A stretch of DNA of 41,075 bases. It comes from Candidatus Fusobacterium pullicola. Its GTDB lineage: Bacteria; Fusobacteriota; Fusobacteriia; Fusobacteriales; Fusobacteriaceae. The stretch covers positions 1 to 41,075 of the forward strand of contig JAHLFN010000018.1 in NCBI GenBank assembly GCA_018883725.1, read 5' to 3'. How positions within the stretch are numbered: position 1 is the stretch's first letter; the number at the start of each line of letters is the position of its first letter. Positions 18,569 through 26,676 of the stretch are shown one piece after another. Made by a program: the position numbers and the translations under genes. The notes under the pieces were generated by a model, which saw only the letters and a program-made list of their open reading frames with translations, did not search any database and was not told the DNA's origin.

Positions 18569-19293
18569 TCTTTTTCCTTTCCAAGCTCTCTTTTTATCTC
18601 AGCTAGAAGCTTTTTCTCCTCTTTAGTTAACTCTCTATTAACAAGTAGATCTCTTCTTCTTATATAGGTTCTCTTTAAACTCTCTTTTAATCTCCAAGTT
18701 TCTATATTTTTATGATGTCCAGAAAGTAATACATCTGGCACCTTCATTCCCTCATACTCAGCTGGCCTTGTATAGTGTGGATAATCTAATAATCCATTAA
18801 AGAAAGAGTCATTTTCATAAGATTCCTTTTTTATTACCCCTGGAACAAGTCTAGCTATACAATCAGCCATCATCATAGCTGGTAATTCTCCTCCAGTTAA
18901 AACAAAATCTCCAATAGAAACTTCTAAATCAACCTTACTCTCCACTACCCTTTCATCTATTCCCTCATAGTGTCCAGCTATAATTGTTATCTCCTCTTCT
19001 TGAGCCAATTCAATAGCTAATTTTTGATTGAATCTTACCCCTTGAGGAGTTGTGTATATTACCTTTCCTTTTACAGTCTCAAGAGCTCTGAATAATGGTT
19101 CTGGTTTCATAACCATTCCTGCTCCTCCGCCAAAAGGCATATCATCAGCCTGCTTATGCTTATCATAGCAAAAATCTCTAATATTTATGATATTTATCTC
19201 TAGCAGATTTTTTTCAAGAGCCTTTCCTATTATACTTTCACTTTTAAATCCTGAAAACATCTCAGGAAAAAGAGTCAGAATATTGATTTTCAT
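18565..19293 (-). CDS. trmD: tRNA (guanine-N1-)-methyltransferase
   Basis: Methylates G37 at N1 in tRNAs to keep the reading frame. It has 242 residues and starts MKINILTLFPEMF. DMPFGGGAGMVMKPEP and the trefoil-knot SAM site (GHYEGIDERV, SIGDFVLTGGELPAMMMADCIARL) are present, as is the C-terminal LLSGHHKNIETWR segment. The start is ATG 19293, with GAGGAG 4 bases upstream; the longer frame to 19317 runs into rimM. The rimM stop is 1 base away, and the gamma-carbonic anhydrase start overlaps the end. Confidence 0.96.
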   Translation of the reverse strand: MKINILTLFPEMFSGFKSESIIGKALEKNLLEINIINIRDFCYDKHKQADDMPFGGGAGMVMKPEPLFRALETVKGKVIYTTPQGVRFNQKLAIELAQEEEITIIAGHYEGIDERVVESKVDLEVSIGDFVLTGGELPAMMMADCIARLVPGVIKKESYENDSFFNGLLDYPHYTRPAEYEGMKVPDVLLSGHHKNIETWRLKESLKRTYIRRRDLLVNRELTKEEKKLLAEIKRELGKEKE

Positions 19294-19294
19294 A

Positions 19295-19846
19295 CTACTC
19301 CTCGTCCATTCCATCATCTTGTTGATATTTTTTTCCCTTTTCCTCTTTCATACCCTCTATTAGATGTACATAGATCACTCTTTTATCAAAATCTATCTTC
19401 TTTACAAACTCATCTATATCCGGTACCATTACTTCACATTTTGATGATTCTATTACTAAAATATCATGAGCTGCTGTTTCAAAAATATCAACTATTGTCC
19501 CTAACTCCTCATCTGTATCTATATCTATAGCTTTCATATCCAATAGATCATTTAGAAGATATTCATCTTCACCAATTCCAAGTAGTTCTCTTCTTACTTT
19601 TATAAATCCATTCTTTAAATTTCCAGCCTCTGTCTTATTTGTAATTTCTTCAAATTCCAAAACACACTTATTTCCTACTAGATGAGAAGCAGATTTTACT
19701 GTCAGTATTCTTTGATTATTCTCTCCTAACTCCACCACTATTCTATTATTTAATAACATCTCTATATTTTCAATATTTGACACTACTTTTACGGCACCTT
19801 TTAAATGATGAGTTCCAGATATTTTTCCTATTGTTAAAAGTTCCAT
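19295..19846 (-). CDS. rimM: 16S rRNA maturation factor RimM
   Basis: Ribosome assembly factor for the 30S head, acting with protein S19. The N-terminal RimM beta-barrel starts with ELLTIGKISGTHHLKGAVKV. The C-terminal PRC barrel includes EYLLNDLLDMKAID, TAAHDILVIE and MVPDIDEFVKKID, all family hallmarks. At 183 residues it is normal length. ATG with a nearby GGAGGA. It lies 8 bp after khpA and directly before trmD, the usual khpA-rimM-trmD order. Confidence 0.95.
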   Translation of the reverse strand: MELLTIGKISGTHHLKGAVKVVSNIENIEMLLNNRIVVELGENNQRILTVKSASHLVGNKCVLEFEEITNKTEAGNLKNGFIKVRRELLGIGEDEYLLNDLLDMKAIDIDTDEELGTIVDIFETAAHDILVIESSKCEVMVPDIDEFVKKIDFDKRVIYVHLIEGMKEEKGKKYQQDDGMDEE

Positions 19847-19854
19847 TCTTCCTC

Positions 19855-20094
19855 CTAGTCTAAAAACTCAACATTTACATTAAGTTTATCCTTTACTCCA
19901 GCTGCTTGCATAACTCCTCTTATTGCATTAGCTGTAAGTCCATTTTTTCCTATTATCTTTCCCATCTCTCCTTGAGCTACACTCACTTTGAAAATAACTG
20001 TATCATCTACTATATCATATGTTATTCTTGTTTCTGAATTATTATCTACTAATTCTCCAATTATATATTGCATTAATTTTTCTAACTTTTCCAT
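19855..20094 (-). CDS. khpA: KH-domain RNA-binding protein KhpA
   Basis: A 79-residue single KH domain protein (YlqC/KhpA) that binds RNA, often together with KhpB/Jag, and affects ribosome and envelope functions in Gram-positives. The KH GXXG loop is in GKIIGKNGLTANAIRGVM. ATG with AGGAGG upstream. In Firmicutes rpsP (S16) normally precedes this gene. Here the upstream place is taken by a DUF4911 gene 16 bp away. Confidence 0.93.
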   Translation of the reverse strand: MEKLEKLMQYIIGELVDNNSETRITYDIVDDTVIFKVSVAQGEMGKIIGKNGLTANAIRGVMQAAGVKDKLNVNVEFLD

Positions 20095-20110
20095 AATTAC
20101 CTCCTAACAA

Positions 20111-20371
20111 CTATTTTTTATTTATATATAGAGAACCCTTCCAAGCTCCCTCTTCAGTTATTTTTGCCACAACTCCATAGTTTTTATCTAAATCTTCAAT
20201 AATAGTTCTTACAAAATCTTTAAAATCATCAGTAGATATCACATTTAAAATTCCCGCATTAGCATCTACTGTTCTTACTACACCGATACCTTCATAAGCC
20301 TCTATTATTTTATTGATAAAATCTATGTCCTCTTTTCTACTCTGTATTAAAAACTCATAGCTTGATAACAT
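20111..20371 (-). CDS. DUF4911 family protein
   Basis: An 86-residue protein of unknown function. The predicted beta-alpha-beta layout (SYEFLIQSRKEDIDFINKIIEAYEG, then VRTVDANAGILNVISTDDF) matches what I recall of DUF4911 in fusobacteria and clostridia. Its fold looks like a small ACT- or RRM-like unit, but that is a guess. The start is ATG 20371, with TGGAGGA 4-5 bases upstream; the extension to 20407 lies in the rsmA terminator. It heads the khpA-rimM-trmD run after the rsmA terminator, with a TATAAT at 20393-20398 that could be a -10 with a poor -35. Confidence 0.7.
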   Translation of the reverse strand: MLSSYEFLIQSRKEDIDFINKIIEAYEGIGVVRTVDANAGILNVISTDDFKDFVRTIIEDLDKNYGVVAKITEEGAWKGSLYINKK

Positions 20372-20403
20372 AGTTCCTCCAAAATTTATTTGATTATAAA
20401 AAT

Positions 20404-20444
20404 TCAAGAATAACAGAGAGATTTCTATCCAAAGTTATTCTTGA
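20404..20444 (-). terminator. terminator after rsmA
   Basis: An 11-bp perfect stem (TCAAGAATAAC/GTTATTCTTGA) with a 19-base loop and a T-run on each side. It lies between rsmA and the DUF4911 gene, so the downstream block probably starts a new transcript or depends on readthrough. Confidence 0.75.
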
Positions 20445-20456
20445 TTTTTTACTTAA

Positions 20457-21251
20457 TTATTTATTTTCAAAAATTGATATTAATTTAATAAACTCTTCTA
20501 TTGAAAGGTTTTCTGCTCTCTCTGTTTCAGGTATATCTGCTTTTGCCAAGATAACCCTTAACTCATCTTTAGAGTAGCCTAAAGTAGAAAAGTTATTTAA
20601 TAAATTTTTTCTCTTATTTGAGAATCCAGCTTTTACATATTTAAAGAATGTTTCCTCATCAACTTGATTTATATATCTATTATCTTTATATAATTTTATT
20701 GACATAAAAGCTGAATCAACTTTAGGAATAGGAGTAAAGAACTCTTTAGGGATAGTAAATAGGTACTCCGCCTCTCCATAATATTCAACAGCAAGAGTTA
20801 ACACACTTCTCTCTTTACCCTTTTTAGCACAAACTCTCTCAGCTACCTCTTTTTGAACCATTATATATATTTCATCAATTACATCTCTATTCTCTATTAA
20901 CTTATTTATTATAGGTGATGTAATATAGTATGGTATATTGGCAACTACTTTCGTTCCTGCTCCTATATATGCTCTTAAATCTGTCTCTAATACATCATTC
21001 ATAACTAGAGTATACTTAGGATTTCCATCGAATTTTTTTCTCAAAATTTTCTCTAAATCTCTATCTATCTCTACAGTTACAACTTTTTTAGCTGTATCAA
21101 GTAATAGGGCAGTTAGTGCTCCCTCTCCAGGTCCTATCTCTAAAACTGTATCTTCTGGTTGTACATTAGATACTTCCATTATTTTTCTAAGAACCTCTCT
21201 TTGATCAGTTAAAAAGTTTTGTCCAAATTTTTTCTTATGTTTAAAGGACAT
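20457..21251 (-). CDS. rsmA: 16S rRNA dimethyladenosine transferase
   Basis: KsgA/RsmA dimethylates two adjacent adenines near the 3' end of 16S rRNA, a late check of 30S assembly. It starts MSFKHKKKFGQNFLTD. The SAM site is VLEIGPGEGALT, and the catalytic motif is ANIPYYITSP (the NLPY-type motif). The C-terminal helical domain includes FSNKRKNLLNNF. It has 264 residues. The start is ATG 21251, because GGAGGAG, its ribosome site, overlaps the codons of the longer TTG frame. It follows hpt with a 13-bp gap, so the two are co-transcribed. Confidence 0.95.
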   Translation of the reverse strand: MSFKHKKKFGQNFLTDQREVLRKIMEVSNVQPEDTVLEIGPGEGALTALLLDTAKKVVTVEIDRDLEKILRKKFDGNPKYTLVMNDVLETDLRAYIGAGTKVVANIPYYITSPIINKLIENRDVIDEIYIMVQKEVAERVCAKKGKERSVLTLAVEYYGEAEYLFTIPKEFFTPIPKVDSAFMSIKLYKDNRYINQVDEETFFKYVKAGFSNKRKNLLNNFSTLGYSKDELRVILAKADIPETERAENLSIEEFIKLISIFENK

Positions 21252-21264
21252 ACTCTCCTCCAAA

Positions 21265-21786
21265 TTATTTTTTTACAACAATTCCAATATATGGTAAATT
21301 TCTATGTTGTTGATCATAATCTAATCCATACCCTACTACAAACTCATCTGGAATTTCAAATCCTGTGTAGTCACCTTTTATCTCAACAGTTCTTCTACTT
21401 GGTTTATCTAGTAAAGTACATATTTTAAGTGATTTTGTTCCTCTTTCTTCTAACATTTTTCTTACATGGCTTAATGTTAGTCCTGTGTCTATAATATCCT
21501 CTACAATTAAAACTTCTCTATCTTTTACATCAATATCTAAATCTTTTGAAATATTGATTATTCCTGTACTTTCAGTTCCTGAGTAACTAGAAGCACTCAT
21601 AAAATCAATTTCAAGAGGTAAATCTATCTCTTTTATAAGGTCAGTCATAAAGACTACTGAACCCTTTAATAGCCCAACAACTAAAAGATCTTTACCTTGA
21701 TAATCTTTTTCAATCTCCTTAGCTAATTCCTTGATTCTTCTTTCAACTTCTTCTCTTGTTAAAAGAGTTTTAATAGTATATTCCAC
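21265..21786 (-). CDS. hpt: hypoxanthine phosphoribosyltransferase
   Basis: Purine salvage enzyme converting hypoxanthine (and probably guanine) with PRPP to nucleotides. The PRPP motif is VLIVEDIIDTGLTL. LLVVGLLKGSVVFMTDL and the SASSYSGTES flexible loop are typical. The C-terminus has VVGYGLDYDQQHRNLPYIG. The start is the GTG at 21786, with GGAGG 7 bases upstream, giving 173 residues; the longer frame adds residues without a ribosome site. It is first gene of the hpt-rsmA transcript. Confidence 0.95.
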   Translation of the reverse strand: MEYTIKTLLTREEVERRIKELAKEIEKDYQGKDLLVVGLLKGSVVFMTDLIKEIDLPLEIDFMSASSYSGTESTGIINISKDLDIDVKDREVLIVEDIIDTGLTLSHVRKMLEERGTKSLKICTLLDKPSRRTVEIKGDYTGFEIPDEFVVGYGLDYDQQHRNLPYIGIVVKK

Positions 21787-21850
21787 TCTATTTCCTCCTT
21801 TTAAAACATAACTTTGGCAAGTCATATTTTAATAAAATCAATTACGATAT

Positions 21851-21879
21851 ATTTTATCATTTAATCTAGAAATTATCAA
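21851..21879 (-). promoter_or_regulatory. promoter of hpt-rsmA
   Basis: On the minus strand TTGATA (21874-21879), 17 bases, TAAAAT (21851-21856). It is divergent from the PASTA gene promoter, and the two -35 boxes are only about 7 bp apart. Confidence 0.65.
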
Positions 21880-21886
21880 GTAGTTA

Positions 21887-21915
21887 TTGATATTTTATGT
21901 ATCTTATGATATCAT
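21887..21915 (+). promoter_or_regulatory. promoter of the PASTA-rsgA-rpe operon
   Basis: TTGATA (21887-21892), 17 bases, TATCAT (21910-21915), with TGA giving an extended -10. Confidence 0.6.
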
Positions 21916-21950
21916 CATTACTATAAAGAACTATAAATACTGGAGGAATA

Positions 21951-22661
21951 ATGAATAAAAAAATAGTTTCTATCTCTTTATTAACAATTTTAGGAATAGT
22001 TTTTATTACAACTTTTTTACTAAAAATATTTGAAATTATATATTTTAATGAAAAATATTATAAAATTCCTAATTTAAAATCTCATACTATTGAAGAGGTT
22101 AAAAAAGTTTTAGAAAATAATGAGTTACATATTGAAAAAATGGGAGAAGAGTTTTCAGATTTTCCTATTGGACAGATATTTTTACAAGAACCGGAAGCAA
22201 ATTCTATTGTGAAAAAAGATAGAACTGTAAAAGTTTGGGTAAGTAAAGGAAAAGCTCTTGTTCAAGTTCCTAATCTTACTGGAATGAATTATCTTGATGC
22301 TAAAGTTATTGCAGAACAAAAAGGATTAATTCTTGATAAAGTATTTACAGTAAAAGCTCAAGGTAAATATAATGAAGTTTTAGCAACTGATCCTAATACA
22401 GATACATTAATGACTAGAGGAGAAAAAATCTCTTTTCTTGTCAATGGAGCTGAACAGATAGCAGAAATTACTATGCCAGATTTAATTGGACTTTCTTTTG
22501 ATAGTGCATTAAATATTCTTACTAAAAATTCTCTGATTGTAGGAAATGTTGAATTTTCCTCTATACCAGAAGTGGGAAAAAATGTTATAATAAAGAGTAG
22601 CGTTAAAAGTGGTACAAAAATACCAGCAGGTTCTGCTATTGATTTAACAATTAATAATTAA
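21951..22661 (+). CDS. membrane-anchored PASTA-domain protein without kinase domain
   Basis: A 236-residue protein with one N-terminal membrane segment (about residues 7-27) and three consecutive PASTA-like repeats (about 36-103, 106-170, 174-236) facing outward. Repeat signs are IPNLKSHTIEEVKKVLE, VPNLTGMNYLDAKVIAEQKGL and MPDLIGLSFDSALNIL, each ending in a hydrophobic VxVWVSKG-like strand. PASTA repeats normally bind peptidoglycan fragments on PrkC-type kinases or penicillin-binding proteins. No kinase or transpeptidase domain is present. In Firmicutes prkC lies directly before rsgA-rpe, exactly the position of this gene. ATG with GGAGGA upstream. Confidence 0.85.
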   Translation: MNKKIVSISLLTILGIVFITTFLLKIFEIIYFNEKYYKIPNLKSHTIEEVKKVLENNELHIEKMGEEFSDFPIGQIFLQEPEANSIVKKDRTVKVWVSKGKALVQVPNLTGMNYLDAKVIAEQKGLILDKVFTVKAQGKYNEVLATDPNTDTLMTRGEKISFLVNGAEQIAEITMPDLIGLSFDSALNILTKNSLIVGNVEFSSIPEVGKNVIIKSSVKSGTKIPAGSAIDLTINN

Positions 22662-22682
22662 AATACTCTAGGAGGGATAGAG

Positions 22683-23564
22683 ATTAAAGGTCGTGTTATT
22701 AATAAAATACAAGGATTTTATTATGTAAAATCTGAAAATAATGTTTATGAATGTAAGCTTAGAGGTATCTTAAAAAGAAAAGAAAGTAAGGATAATTGTG
22801 TTGTTGGAGATATTGTTGAAATATCTGAAGATAACTCTATTATAAATGTAGAAAAAAGAAAAAATTTGGTAGAGAGACCTTTAGTTGCCAATATTGATTA
22901 CTTAGTTATTCAATTTGCTGCTAAGGATCCAGATATTGACTATGAAAGATTAAATCTTCTACTACTTAGAAGCTTTTATTATAAGATAACTCCATTGGTT
23001 ATTATCAATAAAATTGATTTGCTTAATGATCGTGAAATGACAGAGTTAAAGAAAGGTTTAGAATTTTTAGAAAAAATCAATATCAAGTACTTCTTAATTT
23101 CACAAAAAGAAAACATCGGAATTGAAGAGTTAAAATTATTTTTAAAAGATAAAATTACAGCTTTCGGTGGTCCAAGTGGTGTTGGTAAATCTAGTATAAT
23201 TAATCTTTTACAAAATGAAAAAAAATTAGAAACTGGTGAAACAAGTAAGAGACTTAGAAGAGGAAAACATACTACTAAGGATACCAATCTTCTTGAGTTA
23301 ATTGGTGGAGGATATATAATAGATACTCCCGGATTTTCATCTGTAGAACTACCTGATATAAAAGATGCTCAAGAACTTATTGCTCTTTTTCCAGAGTTTT
23401 CTAATAGAGGAGATTGTAAATTTAATAATTGTCTTCATCTAAATGAACCATCTTGTGCTATTAAAGAAGCTGTTAAAAATGGGGAAATCTTAGAGGAAAG
23501 ATATAATTTCTATAAAAAAGTATATGAAAAATTAAAACAGGAGAGGTGGAATAAATATGAGTAA
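22683..23564 (+). CDS. rsgA: small ribosomal subunit biogenesis GTPase RsgA, apparent ATT start
   Basis: Circularly permuted GTPase that checks late 30S assembly. The OB domain is at the N-terminus ([14 protein letters not shown]). G4 (NKID) precedes the P-loop ([10 protein letters not shown]), then DTPGF. The C-terminal zinc finger is [14 protein letters not shown]. The frame opens at 22662, right after the PASTA gene stop, and contains no ATG, GTG or TTG before 22866, which lies after the whole OB domain. The only start matching the family N-terminus is ATT at 22683, with AGGAGG 7 bases upstream, giving 293 residues (normal length). An AUU start is rare; infC is the classic case. The end overlaps rpe by 8 bp. 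Confidence 0.88.
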   Translation: MKGRVINKIQGFYYVKSENNVYECKLRGILKRKESKDNCVVGDIVEISEDNSIINVEKRKNLVERPLVANIDYLVIQFAAKDPDIDYERLNLLLLRSFYYKITPLVIINKIDLLNDREMTELKKGLEFLEKINIKYFLISQKENIGIEELKLFLKDKITAFGGPSGVGKSSIINLLQNEKKLETGETSKRLRRGKHTTKDTNLLELIGGGYIIDTPGFSSVELPDIKDAQELIALFPEFSNRGDCKFNNCLHLNEPSCAIKEAVKNGEILEERYNFYKKVYEKLKQERWNKYE

Positions 23565-24195
23565 TATAAAAATTGCTCCTTCAATATTATCAGCAGATTT
23601 TAGCAAATTAGGAGAAGAGGTTATAGCTATTGATAAAGCTGGAGCCGACTATGTACATATAGATGTTATGGATGGACACTTTGTCCCTAACTTAACTTTT
23701 GGAGCACCAGTAATAAAAGCTATCAGAAATAAAACTAACTTGGTTTTTGATGTTCACTTAATGATAGATAAACCAGAAAGATATATTGAAGATTTTGCAA
23801 AGGCTGGAGCTGATATCATTGTAGTTCATGCTGAATCTACTATACATTTACATAGAGTAATACAACAAATTAAAGCTACTGGGAAAAAAGCAGGAGTTTC
23901 TCTAAATCCAGCTACTCCAGTAGATGTTCTAAAATATATAATTGATGACCTTGATATGGTGTTAGTTATGAGTGTTAATCCTGGTTTTGGTGGACAAAAA
24001 TTTATAGAAAGCTCTGTTCAAAAAATAAAAGATGTTAGAGCATTAAGTAAAACTGTCGATATTCAAGTTGATGGTGGAATAACAGATAAAACTATAGGAA
24101 GATGTATAGAAGCTGGGGCAAATGTTTTTGTAGCTGGTTCTTATGTATTTTCTGGAGATTATAAAGAAAGAATTGATAGTTTAAAGAGAGGTTAA
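23557..24195 (+). CDS. rpe: ribulose-phosphate 3-epimerase
   Basis: Interconverts ribulose 5-phosphate and xylulose 5-phosphate in the pentose phosphate pathway. A TIM barrel of 212 residues with family motifs: [33 protein letters not shown] (metal His and Asp), [22 protein letters not shown] (phosphate loop) and IQVDGGI. It overlaps rsgA by 8 bp, with AGGAGAGG inside the rsgA end as ribosome site, so the two are coupled. Confidence 0.97.
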   Translation: MSNIKIAPSILSADFSKLGEEVIAIDKAGADYVHIDVMDGHFVPNLTFGAPVIKAIRNKTNLVFDVHLMIDKPERYIEDFAKAGADIIVVHAESTIHLHRVIQQIKATGKKAGVSLNPATPVDVLKYIIDDLDMVLVMSVNPGFGGQKFIESSVQKIKDVRALSKTVDIQVDGGITDKTIGRCIEAGANVFVAGSYVFSGDYKERIDSLKRG

Positions 24196-24198
24196 AAT

Positions 24199-24882
24199 AT
24201 GACTGCGATGACTGAAAATATTAATAAAGTAAATGAAATTTTAGAAGAGTTTTATAAGCTTTTTTATAAAACAGAAGATATGGCTCTTAAAAGAGGTATT
24301 AAGTGTTTAACTCATACAGAATTACATTTAATAGAAGCTATTGGAGAGGAATCTCTTACTATGAATGAACTTTCTGACAGGATAGGAATAACTATGGGAA
24401 CTGCTACAGTAGCTGTTTCTAAGCTTACTGAAAAGGGATTTATCACTAGAATTCGTTCAAATTCAGACAGAAGAAAAGTTTACGTTTCTTTAACTGACAA
24501 AGGTAGCAAAGCTTTAACTTATCATAATAACTATCATAAAATGATTATGTCTAGTATAACTGAAAATATAGCTGATAAAGATTTAAGTCATTTTATCGAA
24601 ATTTTTGAGCTAATTCTTGGAGCTTTACAAGAGAAAACTGATTATTTCAGACCACTTACTATTGTTGATTTTAATGTAGGAGAGAGAGTTTCTATAGTTG
24701 AAATTAAAGGTACTCCTATCGTTCAAAATTACTTTGCTGGACATGGAATAGAAAACTTTAGTGTTGTTGAAATATTACCTTCTACAGCAAAGGAAACTTT
24801 TGTTATCAAATCTCCAACTGGAGAAGTAGTGGAATTAGATATTCTTGATGCTAAAAATTTAATAGGAATAAAGGCTGACTAA
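24199..24882 (+). CDS. MarR-type regulator fused to a FeoA-like domain
   Basis: A 227-residue predicted transcription regulator. Residues ~30-110 are a MarR winged helix (LTHTELHLIEAIGEESLTMNELSDRI, then GTATVAVSKLTEKGFITR, and the wing SDRRKVYVSLTDKG). Residues ~155-227 look like a FeoA/SH3-like barrel (TIVDFNVGERVSIVEIKG, then GIENFSVVEILP) of the sort found at the end of DtxR/MntR metal regulators. This pairing suggests a metal- or ligand-sensing repressor, but no metal ligands are certain. It lies 3 bp after rpe and 11 bp before rqcH, so it is within the operon. Targets are unknown. Confidence 0.75.
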   Translation: MTAMTENINKVNEILEEFYKLFYKTEDMALKRGIKCLTHTELHLIEAIGEESLTMNELSDRIGITMGTATVAVSKLTEKGFITRIRSNSDRRKVYVSLTDKGSKALTYHNNYHKMIMSSITENIADKDLSHFIEIFELILGALQEKTDYFRPLTIVDFNVGERVSIVEIKGTPIVQNYFAGHGIENFSVVEILPSTAKETFVIKSPTGEVVELDILDAKNLIGIKAD

Positions 24883-24893
24883 AAGGAGCAAAA

Positions 24894-26516
24894 ATGTTCT
24901 ATATTGATGGTATCTCTTTAAATAAAATTAAAGAGGAATTAAAATCTAATCTTTATGGTAAAAAAGTAAATAAGATTACTAAAAATACTGAAACTTCTCT
25001 ATCTATATATTTTGGAAAGATAGAGCTTGTATTCTCTTGTAATCCATCTTTCCCTATCTGTTATATAACTAATTCAAAAGAGGGTGTACTTGAAAGTAGC
25101 ACTGGTATGGTAGCTAATATGAAAAAACATCTTTTGAATGCTATGTTAATAGATATAATTCAACTTGGATTTGATAGAATTTTACAGTTCAAATTTTCCA
25201 GAATAAATGAACTAGGGGAAATGAAAATCTATAATATCTATTTTGAAATAATGGGTAAATACTCTAACTTTATTTTTACAGATGGAGAAAATAAAATTAT
25301 TGATTTATTGAAAAGATTTTCATTGGAAGAAAATAGATTGAGGGCTCTATTTCCTGGTATTACTTATGAGCAACCTATAATAGAAGAAAAAATTTCTCCT
25401 TTAATAATAAAAGAAGATCAATTTTTATCTTCTATTCAAGAGGGAACTCTTTTGAAGAGTGTTGAAGGGATTGGTAAATTACTCCTTCAAAATATTGATT
25501 CCTTTGAAAAATTCAAAAATATTCTAAGTGATAATATATCTCCAAAAATATTTCTAAATAATAAAAGAATTGTTTTAGGTACTGTTCTCAATATTTTGCC
25601 TAAGTCTAAATATGATGAGGTTATTGAATTTGGATCATTCAGAGAAGCTATAAACTTTTATATCTCTTCTGAAAATCTATCTAGTAGTTTCGATTCTTTA
25701 AAAACCCAACTTCTGGATAATATTTTAAAAAGAATAAAAAAAGATGAAAAAATACTTGATATCTTAGCAAAGGAGAAGATAGATAAGGCTGATTATGAAA
25801 AATATAAGGAACAAGGGGACATATTAGCTGCTTGTATATATAGTATAAAAAAGGGAATGACCTTTGTGGAAACTTATGATTTCTATAACGATACTATGAT
25901 AAAAATTCCACTTGAACCACAACATACCCCTCAAGAAAATCTTGAAAAAATATATAAAAAATATAATAAATTGAAGAGAGGGCTTGAAGCTAACTCTAGA
26001 AGAGTTATTGAAGTTACTGAAGATTTAGACTATTTAAACAGTATTAAATTATTTATTGAAAATAGTAATGATATCAACAATTTAAAAGCTATACATGAAG
26101 AACTTATATCTCAAGGATACATGAAGTTACAAGCAAAAAAAGGAAAAGTAAAAAAACAAAATAAAGAAATCGGATTTGGTATTTTTGAAGGAGAAAATTA
26201 TCAAATTCTCTTTGGTAGAAATAATACCGAAAATGATAATCTAACTTTTAAAATAGCTGATAAAAATGATATATGGTTACATGCTAAAAATATACCTGGT
26301 TCTCATGTAATTATAAAATGTGAAAATTTAACTGAAGATATTCTTTTAAAAGCTGCTCAAATAGCTGCTTATTATAGTAAAGGATTCACTGGTGATAAAA
26401 TAAGTATTGATTATACTCAAAAGAGATATATCAATAAGCCTAAGGGAGCAAAACCTGGATTTGTGACATACATTAACGAAAAAAATATCTTAGTTATTAA
26501 ACCAGAAAAAATTTAA
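24894..26516 (+). CDS. rqcH: NFACT family ribosome quality control protein RqcH
   Basis: Binds obstructed large ribosomal subunits with peptidyl-tRNA and adds C-terminal alanine tails that mark stalled chains for degradation. It has 540 residues: an NFACT-N domain (1-~200) with the Asp-Arg pair (D94-R95, GFDRIL) needed for tailing in known RqcH proteins, a middle helix-hairpin-helix and long coiled coil (about 270-400), and NFACT-R at the end (NDIWLHAKNIPGSHVII, then KPKGAKPGFVTY). Older annotations call this family fibronectin-binding. ATG with AAGGAG. It is the last gene of the PASTA-rsgA-rpe run. Confidence 0.92.
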   Translation: MFYIDGISLNKIKEELKSNLYGKKVNKITKNTETSLSIYFGKIELVFSCNPSFPICYITNSKEGVLESSTGMVANMKKHLLNAMLIDIIQLGFDRILQFKFSRINELGEMKIYNIYFEIMGKYSNFIFTDGENKIIDLLKRFSLEENRLRALFPGITYEQPIIEEKISPLIIKEDQFLSSIQEGTLLKSVEGIGKLLLQNIDSFEKFKNILSDNISPKIFLNNKRIVLGTVLNILPKSKYDEVIEFGSFREAINFYISSENLSSSFDSLKTQLLDNILKRIKKDEKILDILAKEKIDKADYEKYKEQGDILAACIYSIKKGMTFVETYDFYNDTMIKIPLEPQHTPQENLEKIYKKYNKLKRGLEANSRRVIEVTEDLDYLNSIKLFIENSNDINNLKAIHEELISQGYMKLQAKKGKVKKQNKEIGFGIFEGENYQILFGRNNTENDNLTFKIADKNDIWLHAKNIPGSHVIIKCENLTEDILLKAAQIAAYYSKGFTGDKISIDYTQKRYINKPKGAKPGFVTYINEKNILVIKPEKI

Positions 26517-26533
26517 TAAAATTTTTCATTTTG

Positions 26534-26580
26534 AGAAGAGAATTATGTGAATATTCACAAATTTCTCTTCTTTCTTTTAT
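26534..26580 (+). terminator. terminator after rqcH
   Basis: Stem AGAAGAGAA (26534-26542) with TTCTCTTCT (26563-26571), extended inside by the palindrome GTGAATATTCAC (26547-26558) and followed by a T-rich tail. Confidence 0.8.
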
Positions 26581-26600
26581 ATCTTTTTATTAAAATAAAT

Positions 26601-26629
26601 TTGACAATTAATAATAATAAGTATATAGT
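26601..26629 (+). promoter_or_regulatory. promoter of the Crp/Fnr regulator gene
   Basis: A perfect TTGACA (26601-26606), 17 bases, TATAGT (26624-26629). Confidence 0.75.
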
Positions 26630-26676
26630 ATTTCTAACAAATAAAAACTATTCTTTGAAGTTTTAAAAGGAGGATA

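Noticed and set aside
26547..26558. GTGAATATTCAC palindrome as a Crp site before the regulator gene
   Set aside because: The spacing between TGA and TCA is 4, not the 6 of the two good sites, and it forms the inner part of the rqcH terminator hairpin.
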